A stretch of 13,605 nt of DNA, taken from an uncultured Actinomycetes bacterium (GTDB taxonomy: Bacteria; Actinomycetota; Aquicultoria; CAJVYJ01). The notes under the pieces are model-generated. The model was not told the origin of the DNA. It saw only the letters and a list, made by a program, of their open reading frames with translations, and ran no database searches. Both the position numbers and the translations under genes were made by a program. Shown piece after piece: positions 1 through 7,475 of this stretch. Location of the stretch: positions 1 to 13,605 of the forward strand of contig CAJVYJ010000032.1 of assembly GCA_913009475.1 (NCBI GenBank). Direction: 5' to 3'. Position 1 is the first letter of the stretch. Each line of letters starts with the position of its first letter.

Positions 1-55
1 TTTTTTTTTTATATCTCTTTTACTCTCAATTATTCTTTTTTCTTTTTTTTTTTTT
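1..55. other. Low-complexity T-rich tail, sequencing artefact
   Basis: Almost pure T with some C and A, ending in a run of 13 T directly before the first base of the Illumina P5 adapter. Flow-cell P5 oligos carry a T-linker before this sequence, so a read passing through a short insert would give adapter and then a homopolymer. I read this as technical sequence retained at the contig end. Confidence 0.9.
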
Positions 56-113
56 AATGATACGGCGACCACCGAGATCTACACTCTTTCCCTACACGAC
101 GCTCTTCCGATCT
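56..113 (+). other. Illumina TruSeq universal (P5) adapter contamination
   Basis: These 58 bases match the TruSeq universal adapter from its first base (AATGATACGGCG...) to its last (...GCTCTTCCGATCT), recognised from memory with no mismatch noticed. The orientation fits read-through of a short insert. It marks the true end of the biological contig at position 114. It also breaks the leftmost gene: the reading frame runs into the adapter and stops at a TAG at 92-94, so the last six predicted residues (DRKSVV) are not biological and the seventh from the end straddles the junction. Confidence 0.98.
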
Positions 114-115
114 GA

Positions 116-847
116 CTTGCTAATAACACTATCGACATGTTTAAAGATAAAAGGCAAAATCCAACTCATTTGAGTAAGAATCAACACTGAAAACATGGTT
201 GCCGCCGACTTAAGCGCGTTAATAATTTCTTTTTTAGACGTTACGACAGCAAAAGTAATCGGAATTAAAACCATCGGATACCAAATTAAGGATTGAGATT
301 GAGTAAAAGCAAACGAATAAAGTAAACCAGCAATTACTGCATAACTAATACGATTATCTTTTATAGATTTTGTAAAAACAATAATTGTAATAGGCAATAA
401 TCCTAAGGATAATAAAACAAATACCCAACCCATTAACGTATAATTAAAAAATACCGGAGTCATAATATAAAATAAACCAGAAAATGTTGAGACAAATAAA
501 CTAAGTTTTAAATAGCGACAATATTTATATAATGCAAACCCGGCAAACGTCGGCAAAAATATCAAGAAAAAATTTATTAATAACCTGCCGGAAATTTTAG
601 TGAATGATATTAAGCCAACAATTAAACGAAATATATAATCATTATAATTCATACCTGGAGCGCCGAAAAAAGATTCTGAATAACGCCAAAGCGACACCCC
701 TTGCGCACTATAAACTCGCATTTGGTTATTTGTGAGAGGTAAGCCCCAATCACCTCCTACAATTGTACCATTAGAAAGAAGAGGTCGGCTAAACAAAATA
801 ATTGTGATAAAGAGATAAAATATAATAACTAATATGTTCTTTTTCAA
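116..847 (-). CDS. Polytopic membrane protein, GT-C/YfhO-like N-terminal region (3' end missing)
   Basis: About 244 authentic residues are visible, and the gene is cut by adapter sequence at its 3' side. A hydrophobic N-terminal segment (residues 4-24) is followed by an exported-looking loop with GGDWGLP and WRYSESFFGAPG, then at least five further hydrophobic segments. A large first periplasmic loop with acidic and aromatic residues followed by serial membrane spans is typical of GT-C glycosyltransferases and YfhO/AftD-like membrane proteins, which use polyprenyl-phosphate sugars. The catalytic assignment is inferred from layout only. The start is TTG at 847, because no ATG or GTG lies between it and the upstream in-frame stop. 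The purine-rich AGAAAGAAAG just before it is a weak ribosome binding site. The gene is 78 bp downstream of the GT4 gene and markedly AT-richer than the genes at 7-12 kb. It could alternatively be a polymerase-type protein; the missing C-terminus prevents a decision. Confidence 0.65.
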
Positions 848-925
848 AACTTTCTTTCTAAATTTTAATAATTAATTTATTAAAGTAAGATGCTTGTGGC
901 TTTAATTATATTTTTAATACTCTAC

Positions 926-2107
926 CTAGCTCAGCAATGAGAAATGATCACTTATAACTTTTAATTCATTTGACGCTACGTTTTCCCAATCATACGCTGT
1001 AATCATATCACTTGCTAAAGACCCTAGGTGTTTACAGAGTCCGTCATCTTTGAGCACACGTAGGATGGCTTGAGAAAAGCCTGTTATATTATTTTCTTCA
1101 ACCATAATCATTCCTTTGGGAAATATCTCCGGGTATACAGGTAAATTCCAAGCGATTACCGGCAAGCCACAGGCCATAGCTTCGGCAATCGCAATACCCC
1201 AACCTTCTTCGTGACTGGGAAAAATAAACAAGCAACTGCTCTTTAAAGTTTTATAAACTTCTCTGGTTTCTAAAAAACCAAGAATATCAATATTATTTTC
1301 CATCTTATTTTCGATGATTTCCGTTGCCAACCGTTTCTTAATTTTATCGTTTTCGCTACCGATCAGGGCTAGTTTTGCCTGAGGCCTTTCAGCTACTACC
1401 CTTCCCCATATTTTTGGTAAATCAAAAACACCTTTGGTTGGATGCAATCGTCCTAAAAATACTGCTTCATAAACTTTATTGTTTGTTTCCGATACTGAGT
1501 TGATGAAACGACAATCAACTCCCATTGATATGACTTTAATTTGTTCTGTAATAAAGCCAAGTTTTATTAATTCTTCCTTTAATATTGTATTATCAACAAA
1601 AATTATATTAACTGATTTTTTAATCAGATAAAAACTTAGCTTTTGCTCATAATAAGCAACTAGATTCCGCACAAAAGAACCTTTTCTTTTAGAATAATGA
1701 GGTATTATGTGAAAAATACAGCTAATCCACAGTATTTCCGAATTAGACCTTTTCATAAAAAAACTCGGTAAGGTGTCCGGCAAAAACTGCGACGTTGAAT
1801 AAACTATTGATGCATTCCGACCAAGCCTTGGAGCAACAAATAGAGATGCCAAAGAACGAAAAATATATATCGCCATTATTCCAAGACGACTGATAAATTT
1901 AGAAGAAGGGATGATTGAGTAAGTACACTTCAAATCTTCTTTTTCATATACCGGAAGGGATTCCTTTGGCAACATTAAAATAATATTCATTTTACCGGCC
2001 CAGCGTTTAGCAATTTCGATAAAATGTCTATCACCACCGGATAATCCGGAAAAAAAACAATTGGCAATAAAAACTATATTATTATTGCCTCTTAATTGAC
2101 TATCCAA
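926..2107 (-). CDS. Family 4 (GT-B fold) glycosyltransferase
   Basis: This 393-residue protein has normal length for GT4. The N-terminal Rossmann domain starts with IVFIANCFFSGLSGGDRHFIEI (residues 11-32), in which the SGGDRH turn is the usual acceptor-side glycine loop. The C-terminal domain begins near VFLGRLHPTKG (216-226). It contains the retaining E-x7-E motif at E301-E309 (EGWGIAIAE), followed by MACGLPVIA, which binds the nucleotide sugar. It should transfer a sugar from an NDP donor to a growing lipid-linked glycan at the cytoplasmic membrane; sugar and linkage cannot be read from sequence. The start is TTG: the frame is open further upstream but has no ATG or GTG, and AGAAGGA sits 6 nt before the TTG. 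It lies 70 bp after the GT2 gene and is part of the same transcription unit. It is AT-rich relative to the middle of the operon. Confidence 0.9.
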   Translation of the reverse strand: MDSQLRGNNNIVFIANCFFSGLSGGDRHFIEIAKRWAGKMNIILMLPKESLPVYEKEDLKCTYSIIPSSKFISRLGIMAIYIFRSLASLFVAPRLGRNASIVYSTSQFLPDTLPSFFMKRSNSEILWISCIFHIIPHYSKRKGSFVRNLVAYYEQKLSFYLIKKSVNIIFVDNTILKEELIKLGFITEQIKVISMGVDCRFINSVSETNNKVYEAVFLGRLHPTKGVFDLPKIWGRVVAERPQAKLALIGSENDKIKKRLATEIIENKMENNIDILGFLETREVYKTLKSSCLFIFPSHEEGWGIAIAEAMACGLPVIAWNLPVYPEIFPKGMIMVEENNITGFSQAILRVLKDDGLCKHLGSLASDMITAYDWENVASNELKVISDHFSLLS

Positions 2108-2113
2108 GCAATT

Positions 2114-2120
2114 TCCTTCT
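2114..2120 (-). promoter_or_regulatory. Ribosome binding site that fixes the TTG start of the GT4 gene
   Basis: AGAAGGA on the minus strand lies 6 nt upstream of the TTG at 2107-2105. No ATG or GTG is available in frame upstream, so this site supports use of the rare start codon. Confidence 0.7.
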
Positions 2121-2177
2121 GGTAAATAACCACTATTAAAGTCATCAATCGGATTCTTAAAGTTTATTTCCAGCCGT

Positions 2178-3215
2178 CTATTCCCTAGGCAAAGGCTTAC
2201 CCGCGGTGGTCAGAACCGCTATGCTATATTCCCACAAGGTTATCCAACAAGCAATCGGATGAAACCACCATGAATTATCTCTCTTCTTAGAATATCCTAT
2301 TAAACTTTGTGCGAATAACGGTAATATCGTTAGAGTATAAATTAAAAATTTAAACAGTTTAAAACCAACCAATGACTTCCAAGGATAACTTCTTAAACCT
2401 TGCTTATTATAATACATATAATCTCTTACCCGCCGCCTTTGTTTACGGGCAAATCCGGATATGCTTGTTGAGTAAAGATGAATGATGCTGTTTTTTACCT
2501 TGGCGATTTTAAGCGGTTTTTTTAGGCTGACTTCATACAAAAAATCGATATCAAAAAAATAATCCAGTTTATCGATATTAAATTCCGTTAAGAGGGAACG
2601 GCGAACTAAAAAACCATTGGCGCCAATGGTAGGGAGATGGCGCGGATCAAGAATTATCTTATAATAATTATTATCATTTATAATTTTAACCGGCATCTCT
2701 GTCCATTTTCCGGTTAAAACCGATAAGCGATCATAGTTGCCAAGAAATAAGCATAGTGGATCATTCATACCCAATAACGCGCAGTATCGGGTAATAAAGC
2801 CATCAGTGGGCCGATAACCGTACTCGATTGGTTCACTGGCGATTATTTCCGGGTCGCTGAAAGGCTCAACCATCCGGCGCAGCCAATCCGATGTCGGCAA
2901 AATATTGTCAGAGTCAATTAAAGCAACTATTTCATACTCGGCTTTGTTAATTCCAACCGCCTTTCCGGCCTCGCCGGTTTTTAAATCATTAAATAAATTT
3001 TTCGTCCGACCACGGAATCTACCGGCAAAGTTATGGAACTCCGCCAATGTGGCATCACTGGAGCCGCCGTCAGCGACAATTACCTCAATTTTTTCAGCCG
3101 GATAATCTTGTTCAATAATGGAATCCAGACACAAAGCCAAAGTTGGTTGACAATTTAATGTCGGTATGACTATTGATATGCTCGGAAGTGATTCATTGCC
3201 AACCATTTCATCCAT
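2178..3215 (-). CDS. Family 2 glycosyltransferase with C-terminal hydrophobic region
   Basis: A GT2 (GT-A fold) enzyme of 345 residues. From the chosen ATG the nucleotide-binding strand reads SISIVIPTLN (near residues 12-21), then EVIVADGGSSDAT. The metal-binding D-x-D is D101-S-D103 in ALIDSDN, followed by a conserved-looking block GANGFLVRRSLL. Near the C-terminus, basic residues (RKQRRRVRDY) precede hydrophobic stretches around residues 280-335, which suggests membrane attachment. It probably extends the lipid-linked glycan on the cytoplasmic side. The frame extends upstream to a TTG at 3236. I prefer ATG at 3215 because AAAGG lies 7 nt before it, whereas the TTG has no well-placed site; ATG at 3206 is also possible. 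The gene is 88 bp downstream of the radical SAM gene when counted from this start. Confidence 0.88.
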   Translation of the reverse strand: MDEMVGNESLPSISIVIPTLNCQPTLALCLDSIIEQDYPAEKIEVIVADGGSSDATLAEFHNFAGRFRGRTKNLFNDLKTGEAGKAVGINKAEYEIVALIDSDNILPTSDWLRRMVEPFSDPEIIASEPIEYGYRPTDGFITRYCALLGMNDPLCLFLGNYDRLSVLTGKWTEMPVKIINDNNYYKIILDPRHLPTIGANGFLVRRSLLTEFNIDKLDYFFDIDFLYEVSLKKPLKIAKVKNSIIHLYSTSISGFARKQRRRVRDYMYYNKQGLRSYPWKSLVGFKLFKFLIYTLTILPLFAQSLIGYSKKRDNSWWFHPIACWITLWEYSIAVLTTAGKPLPRE

Positions 3216-3303
3216 TATTAGACCTTTCGCGACCAACTCTAAACGCTTTTTGTAATAATTTTTTAATCTATTTTTCCTCGTATCCTGTTAAAATAGTAAA
3301 AAA

Positions 3304-4764
3304 CTAAGCCTTAAAATCCGTTAAATGGCCGACAACCGCGCGGCCCGCTCTCCAGAAGAATTTTATATCGTCCAAACCGCGAATAGATAATACTTTTCGT
3401 AAAAAAAATGAAGGGGTTACAAAAGAACGATACAATTCCTGAGTGAGTTGCCTTATCTCTTCATCAGTAGTTTTTGTGCTCATTACCGGTGCACGCATGT
3501 CGAATTCTTCCCATTTTTTAGTTTTAAGCCAACCATTTTCCTCACACTGTTGATATAACGGCGTTCCGGGATAAGGTATAACTATTGTCGCTTGCAAAGT
3601 ATCAACCCAACCTTTTTTAAAAAGTTTCTTGGCCAGCTCAATAGTATTTTGAGTATCCGCCATATTTTCCCAGGGATAACCGACCATAACCGTAATATGA
3701 GGGGATAACCCCGCTTTCTTAGCCATTCTTACACCATCGGTTATTTGCTCGACTTTTAAATTCTTATTCAATCTGTCCAAAGTTGATTGATTGGCGGATT
3801 CAAGGCCCAGCAATATAAAACGGAACCCGGCTTTAGCCATTAAATTCCAATCGTCTTGCTTTAGCACTCCCAATCGCATATTACAATCAAGTTGAACCTG
3901 CTTATTATAGCCGCGCTCAATCATGCCCTGACAAAATTCGCGCAACCATTTACCTACCGGAAAAGTACCGCTATCATCCATTATTTCTTTAACGCCATAT
4001 TTATTTATCAACTCGCCGATTTCATCCAAGACATTTTTCGGACTCCGCACTTGCCACTCCTCGCCGGGGTAAAGAGTTGTCCAAGAACAAAACGAGCAAC
4101 GGCCCCACCAACAATCCCGGGCCGCCATAATATAAGTACCAGGTAGACGGCGAAAATTTCCATTTTTCTCACTATAAAGCCGCCAGTTGGTTAATTCACG
4201 ATCAATAAAGGGGAGCTTGTCCAAATCACCGGTTAAGCGAAATTGGCCGGAATTTTTTACTTTTCCATCTTCACGATACCAAATCCCAGGCGCTAAAGGT
4301 GTATCTTTTTTTAGATGTTCACAGAGGCTAAGTAGAGATGTATCGTAATTGCCTCCGGTTATTAAATAATCAACCTCACTATTAGCCATTGTCTCTTTAG
4401 GTAAAGCTGTTACATGGTCACCCATCAATACTATTTTTGGTTGCCAATTATCATCGCCTAATGCTTTTAATTCTTTAGTAATCCGCCAGTGTTCGCTAAC
4501 AACCGGCGTTTTTGTTTCCATAACTATAATATCCGGGCGCTCAAGCGAGATAAATTCGAGAAATTTATTATATTTCCAACCTAAGGCTATAGCGTCATTC
4601 CAAATAACCTGATAATTATGGCGATGCAAAAGAGTGGCGGCAGCAGCGGGCACAATCGGATAGATATAAGTCGGATCGGAAAACCACTGGAATTGACGAT
4701 TTTGCCCTAAAAGAGGTGTGCCTTTATCGCTGTCAAGCGGTGGATAAGATATTATCACTTTCAT
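3304..4764 (-). CDS. B12-binding-domain radical SAM protein
   Basis: A protein of 486 residues with two modules. Residues 1-160 form a cobalamin-binding-like Rossmann domain (KVIISYPPL at the start). It has a degenerate binding loop, MGDHVTALP, with H117 as the candidate cobalt ligand and without the full DxHxxG motif, as in the BchE-type subfamily. The radical SAM barrel follows: cysteines C218, C223 and C226 (DCWWGRCSFCSW) give a CX4CX2C cluster motif instead of the common CX3CX2C. The motif ITVMVGYPWE near residue 358 is the usual strand of this subfamily. Such enzymes use a 4Fe-4S cluster and SAM to generate a radical, often for methylation or ring chemistry at unreactive carbon. Its place among glycosyltransferases, 5 bp after a GT2 gene, suggests modification of a sugar or lipid carrier, which is inference. 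The substrate is unknown. Confidence 0.9.
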   Translation of the reverse strand: MKVIISYPPLDSDKGTPLLGQNRQFQWFSDPTYIYPIVPAAAATLLHRHNYQVIWNDAIALGWKYNKFLEFISLERPDIIVMETKTPVVSEHWRITKELKALGDDNWQPKIVLMGDHVTALPKETMANSEVDYLITGGNYDTSLLSLCEHLKKDTPLAPGIWYREDGKVKNSGQFRLTGDLDKLPFIDRELTNWRLYSEKNGNFRRLPGTYIMAARDCWWGRCSFCSWTTLYPGEEWQVRSPKNVLDEIGELINKYGVKEIMDDSGTFPVGKWLREFCQGMIERGYNKQVQLDCNMRLGVLKQDDWNLMAKAGFRFILLGLESANQSTLDRLNKNLKVEQITDGVRMAKKAGLSPHITVMVGYPWENMADTQNTIELAKKLFKKGWVDTLQATIVIPYPGTPLYQQCEENGWLKTKKWEEFDMRAPVMSTKTTDEEIRQLTQELYRSFVTPSFFLRKVLSIRGLDDIKFFWRAGRAVVGHLTDFKA

Positions 4765-4769
4765 CGCTT

Positions 4770-5732
4770 CTATGACTGTCTCTCTTCTTTAAGTTTTGGG
4801 ATAATTAGCCCTTTTATTAAACCAATACCATAAATAATGTGAGTGCTAACAATACCTAGCGCCACAGCCAAAATTATAGCAGGTTTTTTAGCTTTTAAAC
4901 TAGCCAATAAAACTATTATTAGATAAGCCGTTAAACCGGTAAGATAAAAAAACCTCCAGGTAGAATTAAAAGCACTAGCGATGCCTCCGATTACTACCAA
5001 AGCTACAAACAGTGTCGGTACAAAGTAAGCGAAACGAAAAGAGTTTTCCGGAAATTTTTTCATAAAGTAGCCTCTATGCACAGCATAACTCCATACTTGC
5101 CTTAGATGCGGCCTAAATAAAGAACGGCGATGATGATATACCGCGGCTTCGGGTGTATATATGATTTTTTTCTCTAGATCTTTAATAATTCGCAAACAAA
5201 GATAGGTATCTTCTCCCGGCCAATAGCGATTGTCAAAACCGCCTATTTTTTTTAATATGCTTTTGCGCACTAACAAATTACAGCTAGGGTAATCATCTAC
5301 TTCACGCTTAGCTTTAGATACATAACGATAGGTAACATTACCGCTCGCTAAGACCGAGCTAAAAACCAAACCGCTTGCCTGTTGCCAAAAACTATCAGCC
5401 GGCGGGGTAATCGCCGGACCACCGACAGCGGCAACTTCCTGATCAGCAAATGGCTTGAGCGCGTTTTTAAGCCAGCTCGTCGGTGGGTAAGTATCGTCGT
5501 CTAAAAAGGCGATAATATCACCTTGTGCCGATTCCAAGGCTAAGTCCCGCTTTTCCGATGGGCCCACTTCACCGGATGGAATTGTAACAACGCCATCAAG
5601 ATCAGTCTGATAATCAGGTACTACAATAATTTCAAAGTTGGAATAATCCAGATTACGACAATGAATTAAACATTCCGCAAGATGAGGATTTTTTTCTTTT
5701 ACGGGTATAATAATTGAAACTGCTGTTTCCAT
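4770..5732 (-). CDS. Membrane-associated family 2 glycosyltransferase
   Basis: This 320-residue GT2 enzyme starts METAVSIIIPVKEKN. The metal-binding acidic triplet is D78-D80 (AFLDDDTYPP). An acceptor-side region GGPAITPP follows at 104-111, and the probable catalytic-base pair is E174-D175 in WPGEDTYLCLRI. After VYHHRRSLFRPHLRQVW (198-214), three hydrophobic spans lie at about 236-255, 262-279 and 285-305, ending in a basic tail. This N-terminal GT-A plus C-terminal membrane-span layout is common in enzymes extending lipid-linked sugars. ATG at 5732 is chosen over the adjacent in-frame TTG at 5735. Either leaves only a few bases after the stop of the preceding gene, so translational coupling is likely and no strong Shine-Dalgarno is visible. 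Donor and acceptor cannot be deduced. Confidence 0.88.
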   Translation of the reverse strand: METAVSIIIPVKEKNPHLAECLIHCRNLDYSNFEIIVVPDYQTDLDGVVTIPSGEVGPSEKRDLALESAQGDIIAFLDDDTYPPTSWLKNALKPFADQEVAAVGGPAITPPADSFWQQASGLVFSSVLASGNVTYRYVSKAKREVDDYPSCNLLVRKSILKKIGGFDNRYWPGEDTYLCLRIIKDLEKKIIYTPEAAVYHHRRSLFRPHLRQVWSYAVHRGYFMKKFPENSFRFAYFVPTLFVALVVIGGIASAFNSTWRFFYLTGLTAYLIIVLLASLKAKKPAIILAVALGIVSTHIIYGIGLIKGLIIPKLKEERQS

Positions 5733-5738
5733 CAATGA

Positions 5739-6596
5739 TTAACTAAGCGTTTTTGCCGTTACTTCTCTGGCCTCTTCGTTTTTGTCATAATATCTTAAAA
5801 TTCTTAACCGATAAAAGACAGCCAAGGTGTCCATAAAGGTTTTGTAAATAACTCTGGCATTGATATGGCCGTACTTGCCTTGAAAGTTAAGAGAAATCGG
5901 CGCCTCGACTATTTTAAACTTAAGATGATGAGCGTTGACCAATAGTTCCAAATCGAAAGCGTATTTTTTCACCAGTAATTTAGGCAACACTTGTTCCAAG
6001 ACTTCACGGCGAAACATCTTGATGCCGGTCTGCGTATCCCGAACCGGCAAACCGAAGAGTAGACGAACTAAATAGTAATAAACATTGCTCATTACTTTAC
6101 GGTACCAGGGATAATCAAGCTGGGACTGAGGATGGCGCTTGGAGCCGATTACCACATCGGCGTTATTTTCAACCAACGCGTCGAAGAGTGAGGTAATCTG
6201 CTGGGGATGTAAATCAAGGTCGGCGTCTAGAAAAACTACTATATCACCATGCGCAAAGTCAAAACCGTGTTTAATAGCATGGCCTTTGCCGACATTGCGC
6301 CCGACTCTCGCCAAAACTATATTACTAATCTCAGCCTGAGCTCTTTTAACTTCCTGGTAAGTCTCATCCAGGCTGCCGTCATCTGCGATAATTATTTCAA
6401 AATCACATTTAGCCGCTTTTAAAACCTTAGCGGTCTCTTGAATACTGGCAAAAATCATTGAGCCTTCATTATATGCCGGCATTATAACTGAGACGCGGCC
6501 TAAATAGTCTGTTAACTTATCCCCATTTACCGGCGGAATCGCTATATCTTTTACTTTTAAACAACTATTTAACTTTTCAGCCGCTAAACTCAACAT
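5739..6596 (-). CDS. DPM1/Alg5-like polyprenyl-phosphate glycosyltransferase (second copy)
   Basis: A 285-residue GT2 enzyme of the dolichyl/undecaprenyl-phosphate sugar synthase group. After a roughly 34-residue N-terminal extension, the GT-A domain starts at RVSVIMPAYNE (34-44). It continues with IIADDGSLDET, RNVGKGHAIKHGF (100-112) and the metal-binding D124-A-D126 in VVFLDADLDL. The later block GLPVRDTQTGIKMFRREV is also characteristic. Family members transfer glucose, mannose or similar from an NDP-sugar to polyprenyl phosphate, supplying donors for GT-C enzymes on the outer face. No clear C-terminal membrane spans are visible, as in the shorter DPM1 type. It starts at ATG directly after GGGGGCG, a short junction sequence shared with the paralogue at 6733-7461. 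The 136-bp gap upstream holds a flippase remnant, so the two genes probably came together by duplication or cassette insertion. Confidence 0.9.
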   Translation of the reverse strand: MLSLAAEKLNSCLKVKDIAIPPVNGDKLTDYLGRVSVIMPAYNEGSMIFASIQETAKVLKAAKCDFEIIIADDGSLDETYQEVKRAQAEISNIVLARVGRNVGKGHAIKHGFDFAHGDIVVFLDADLDLHPQQITSLFDALVENNADVVIGSKRHPQSQLDYPWYRKVMSNVYYYLVRLLFGLPVRDTQTGIKMFRREVLEQVLPKLLVKKYAFDLELLVNAHHLKFKIVEAPISLNFQGKYGHINARVIYKTFMDTLAVFYRLRILRYYDKNEEAREVTAKTLS

Positions 6597-6609
6597 CGCC
6601 CCCGCGTAA

Positions 6610-6714
6610 CTACTCGACCATATCTAATATAAGAGCTTTTAATCGAATCAACCTACTACTTTTAAAAACAATAACAGAGTCGGTCATAAATAACAATAAT
6701 CGATTTCTGATTGA
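6610..6714 (-). pseudogene. 3' remnant of a second Wzx-like flippase gene
   Basis: On the minus strand, 6714-6610 reads as 34 codons ending in TAG. The last 28 codons (6696-6613) line up without gaps with the final 28 codons of the intact flippase gene (7562-7479). By hand count 15 of 28 residues are identical, with LLF, SVIVF and RL among the shared blocks. About 63 of 87 bases match, including the stop codon position. Downstream, both stops are followed within a few bases by GGGGGCGATGTTG, where the next GT2 gene begins. The match spans only the 3' end; upstream sequence is the stop of the preceding GT2 gene. I read it as the tail of a second flippase copy left after duplication-deletion or insertion of a flippase-GT2 cassette. 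An internal ATG could encode 25 residues, but there is no reason to think it is expressed as such. Confidence 0.8.
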
Positions 6715-6732
6715 TTTTTTGCCCGCGTATCA

Positions 6733-7461
6733 TTATTTTACCCAATTTTTAAAATATGAATGTTTTATGCGCAACCTGACCAGAGAGGCAAACATTAAAG
6801 GCGCGTCTTTCTTTAAGTTTATACTTGAGCCGGACTTATCTTCCCAAACAGTCGGTTCTTCTCTAATCTTACAACCTGTCTCATGAAGATTATACAGCAG
6901 GTCAATATCAAAAGCTAAGTTGGTGACACCCAGTTTATCTATGATCCTATCAATAGCTTCCGTTTGAAAGACTTTGGCGCCGCACTGCGTGTCTCTATAG
7001 GGTATTCTAAGTATTGACCTGACTAAAAAGTTGAAAGTCCGACTAGCCATTTTTCTGATAAACGGCTGCTCATGAATGACTTCGGCGCCCTTAAGCCATC
7101 TTGACCCGATGACGCCTTCGATGTCATCGCCGAGCAGGGAGATCAAGCGCTTAAATTCTACGGCTTTAGTAGCGCCGTCGGCATCGACATAACCGACAAT
7201 CCCGCTTTTCGCGTATTTAAAACCTTCGATAATAGCGCCGCCCTTACCAATCAGCTCGGGGACATTTATGCATATTAGATTTTGATATTGGGCTGACATC
7301 CGGCTGACTATTTCAGGGGTTTTATCTTTGCAGCCATTACAAACTACGACTATCTCCGTGTTTTTGTCGAATACAAACAAGTAATCCCGAAGGGTTTTCT
7401 CGATTCTTTTTTCTTCATTATAAGCGGGGATAATAATAGAGACACGAACTTTGTCCAACAT
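6733..7461 (-). CDS. DPM1/Alg5-like polyprenyl-phosphate glycosyltransferase (first copy)
   Basis: A 242-residue GT2 enzyme resembling dolichyl-phosphate beta-glucosyltransferase (Alg5) and DPM1. Visible motifs are RVSIIIPAYNEEKRIEKTL (6-24), VVVCNGCKDKTPE (38-50), LIGKGGAIIEGF (70-81), the metal-binding D93-A-D95 in GYVDADGATK, and IPYRDTQCGAKVF. It should charge a polyprenyl phosphate with a sugar, feeding the GT-C enzyme encoded two genes earlier. There is no membrane span, so it would act as a peripheral enzyme at the cytoplasmic face. It starts 14 bp after the flippase stop, at ATG preceded by GGGGGGCG. An ATG further upstream at 7471 is out of frame. It shares family and junction sequence with the gene at 5739-6596, but the two proteins are clearly diverged, so any duplication is old or they came from different donors. 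Confidence 0.9.
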   Translation of the reverse strand: MLDKVRVSIIIPAYNEEKRIEKTLRDYLFVFDKNTEIVVVCNGCKDKTPEIVSRMSAQYQNLICINVPELIGKGGAIIEGFKYAKSGIVGYVDADGATKAVEFKRLISLLGDDIEGVIGSRWLKGAEVIHEQPFIRKMASRTFNFLVRSILRIPYRDTQCGAKVFQTEAIDRIIDKLGVTNLAFDIDLLYNLHETGCKIREEPTVWEDKSGSSINLKKDAPLMFASLVRLRIKHSYFKNWVK

Positions 7462-7475
7462 CGCCCCCCATATGG

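Noticed and set aside
860..925. TATAAT-like string upstream of the leftmost gene as a possible internal promoter
   Set aside because: No acceptable -35 lies 16-18 bp upstream, and such strings are expected by chance in this AT-rich gap.
920..945. tRNA D-arm-like string at the end of the GT4 gene (GAGCTAGGTAGAG on the minus strand)
   Set aside because: The last codons of the GT4 gene and its TAG explain it, and no acceptor stem, anticodon arm or T-arm follows.
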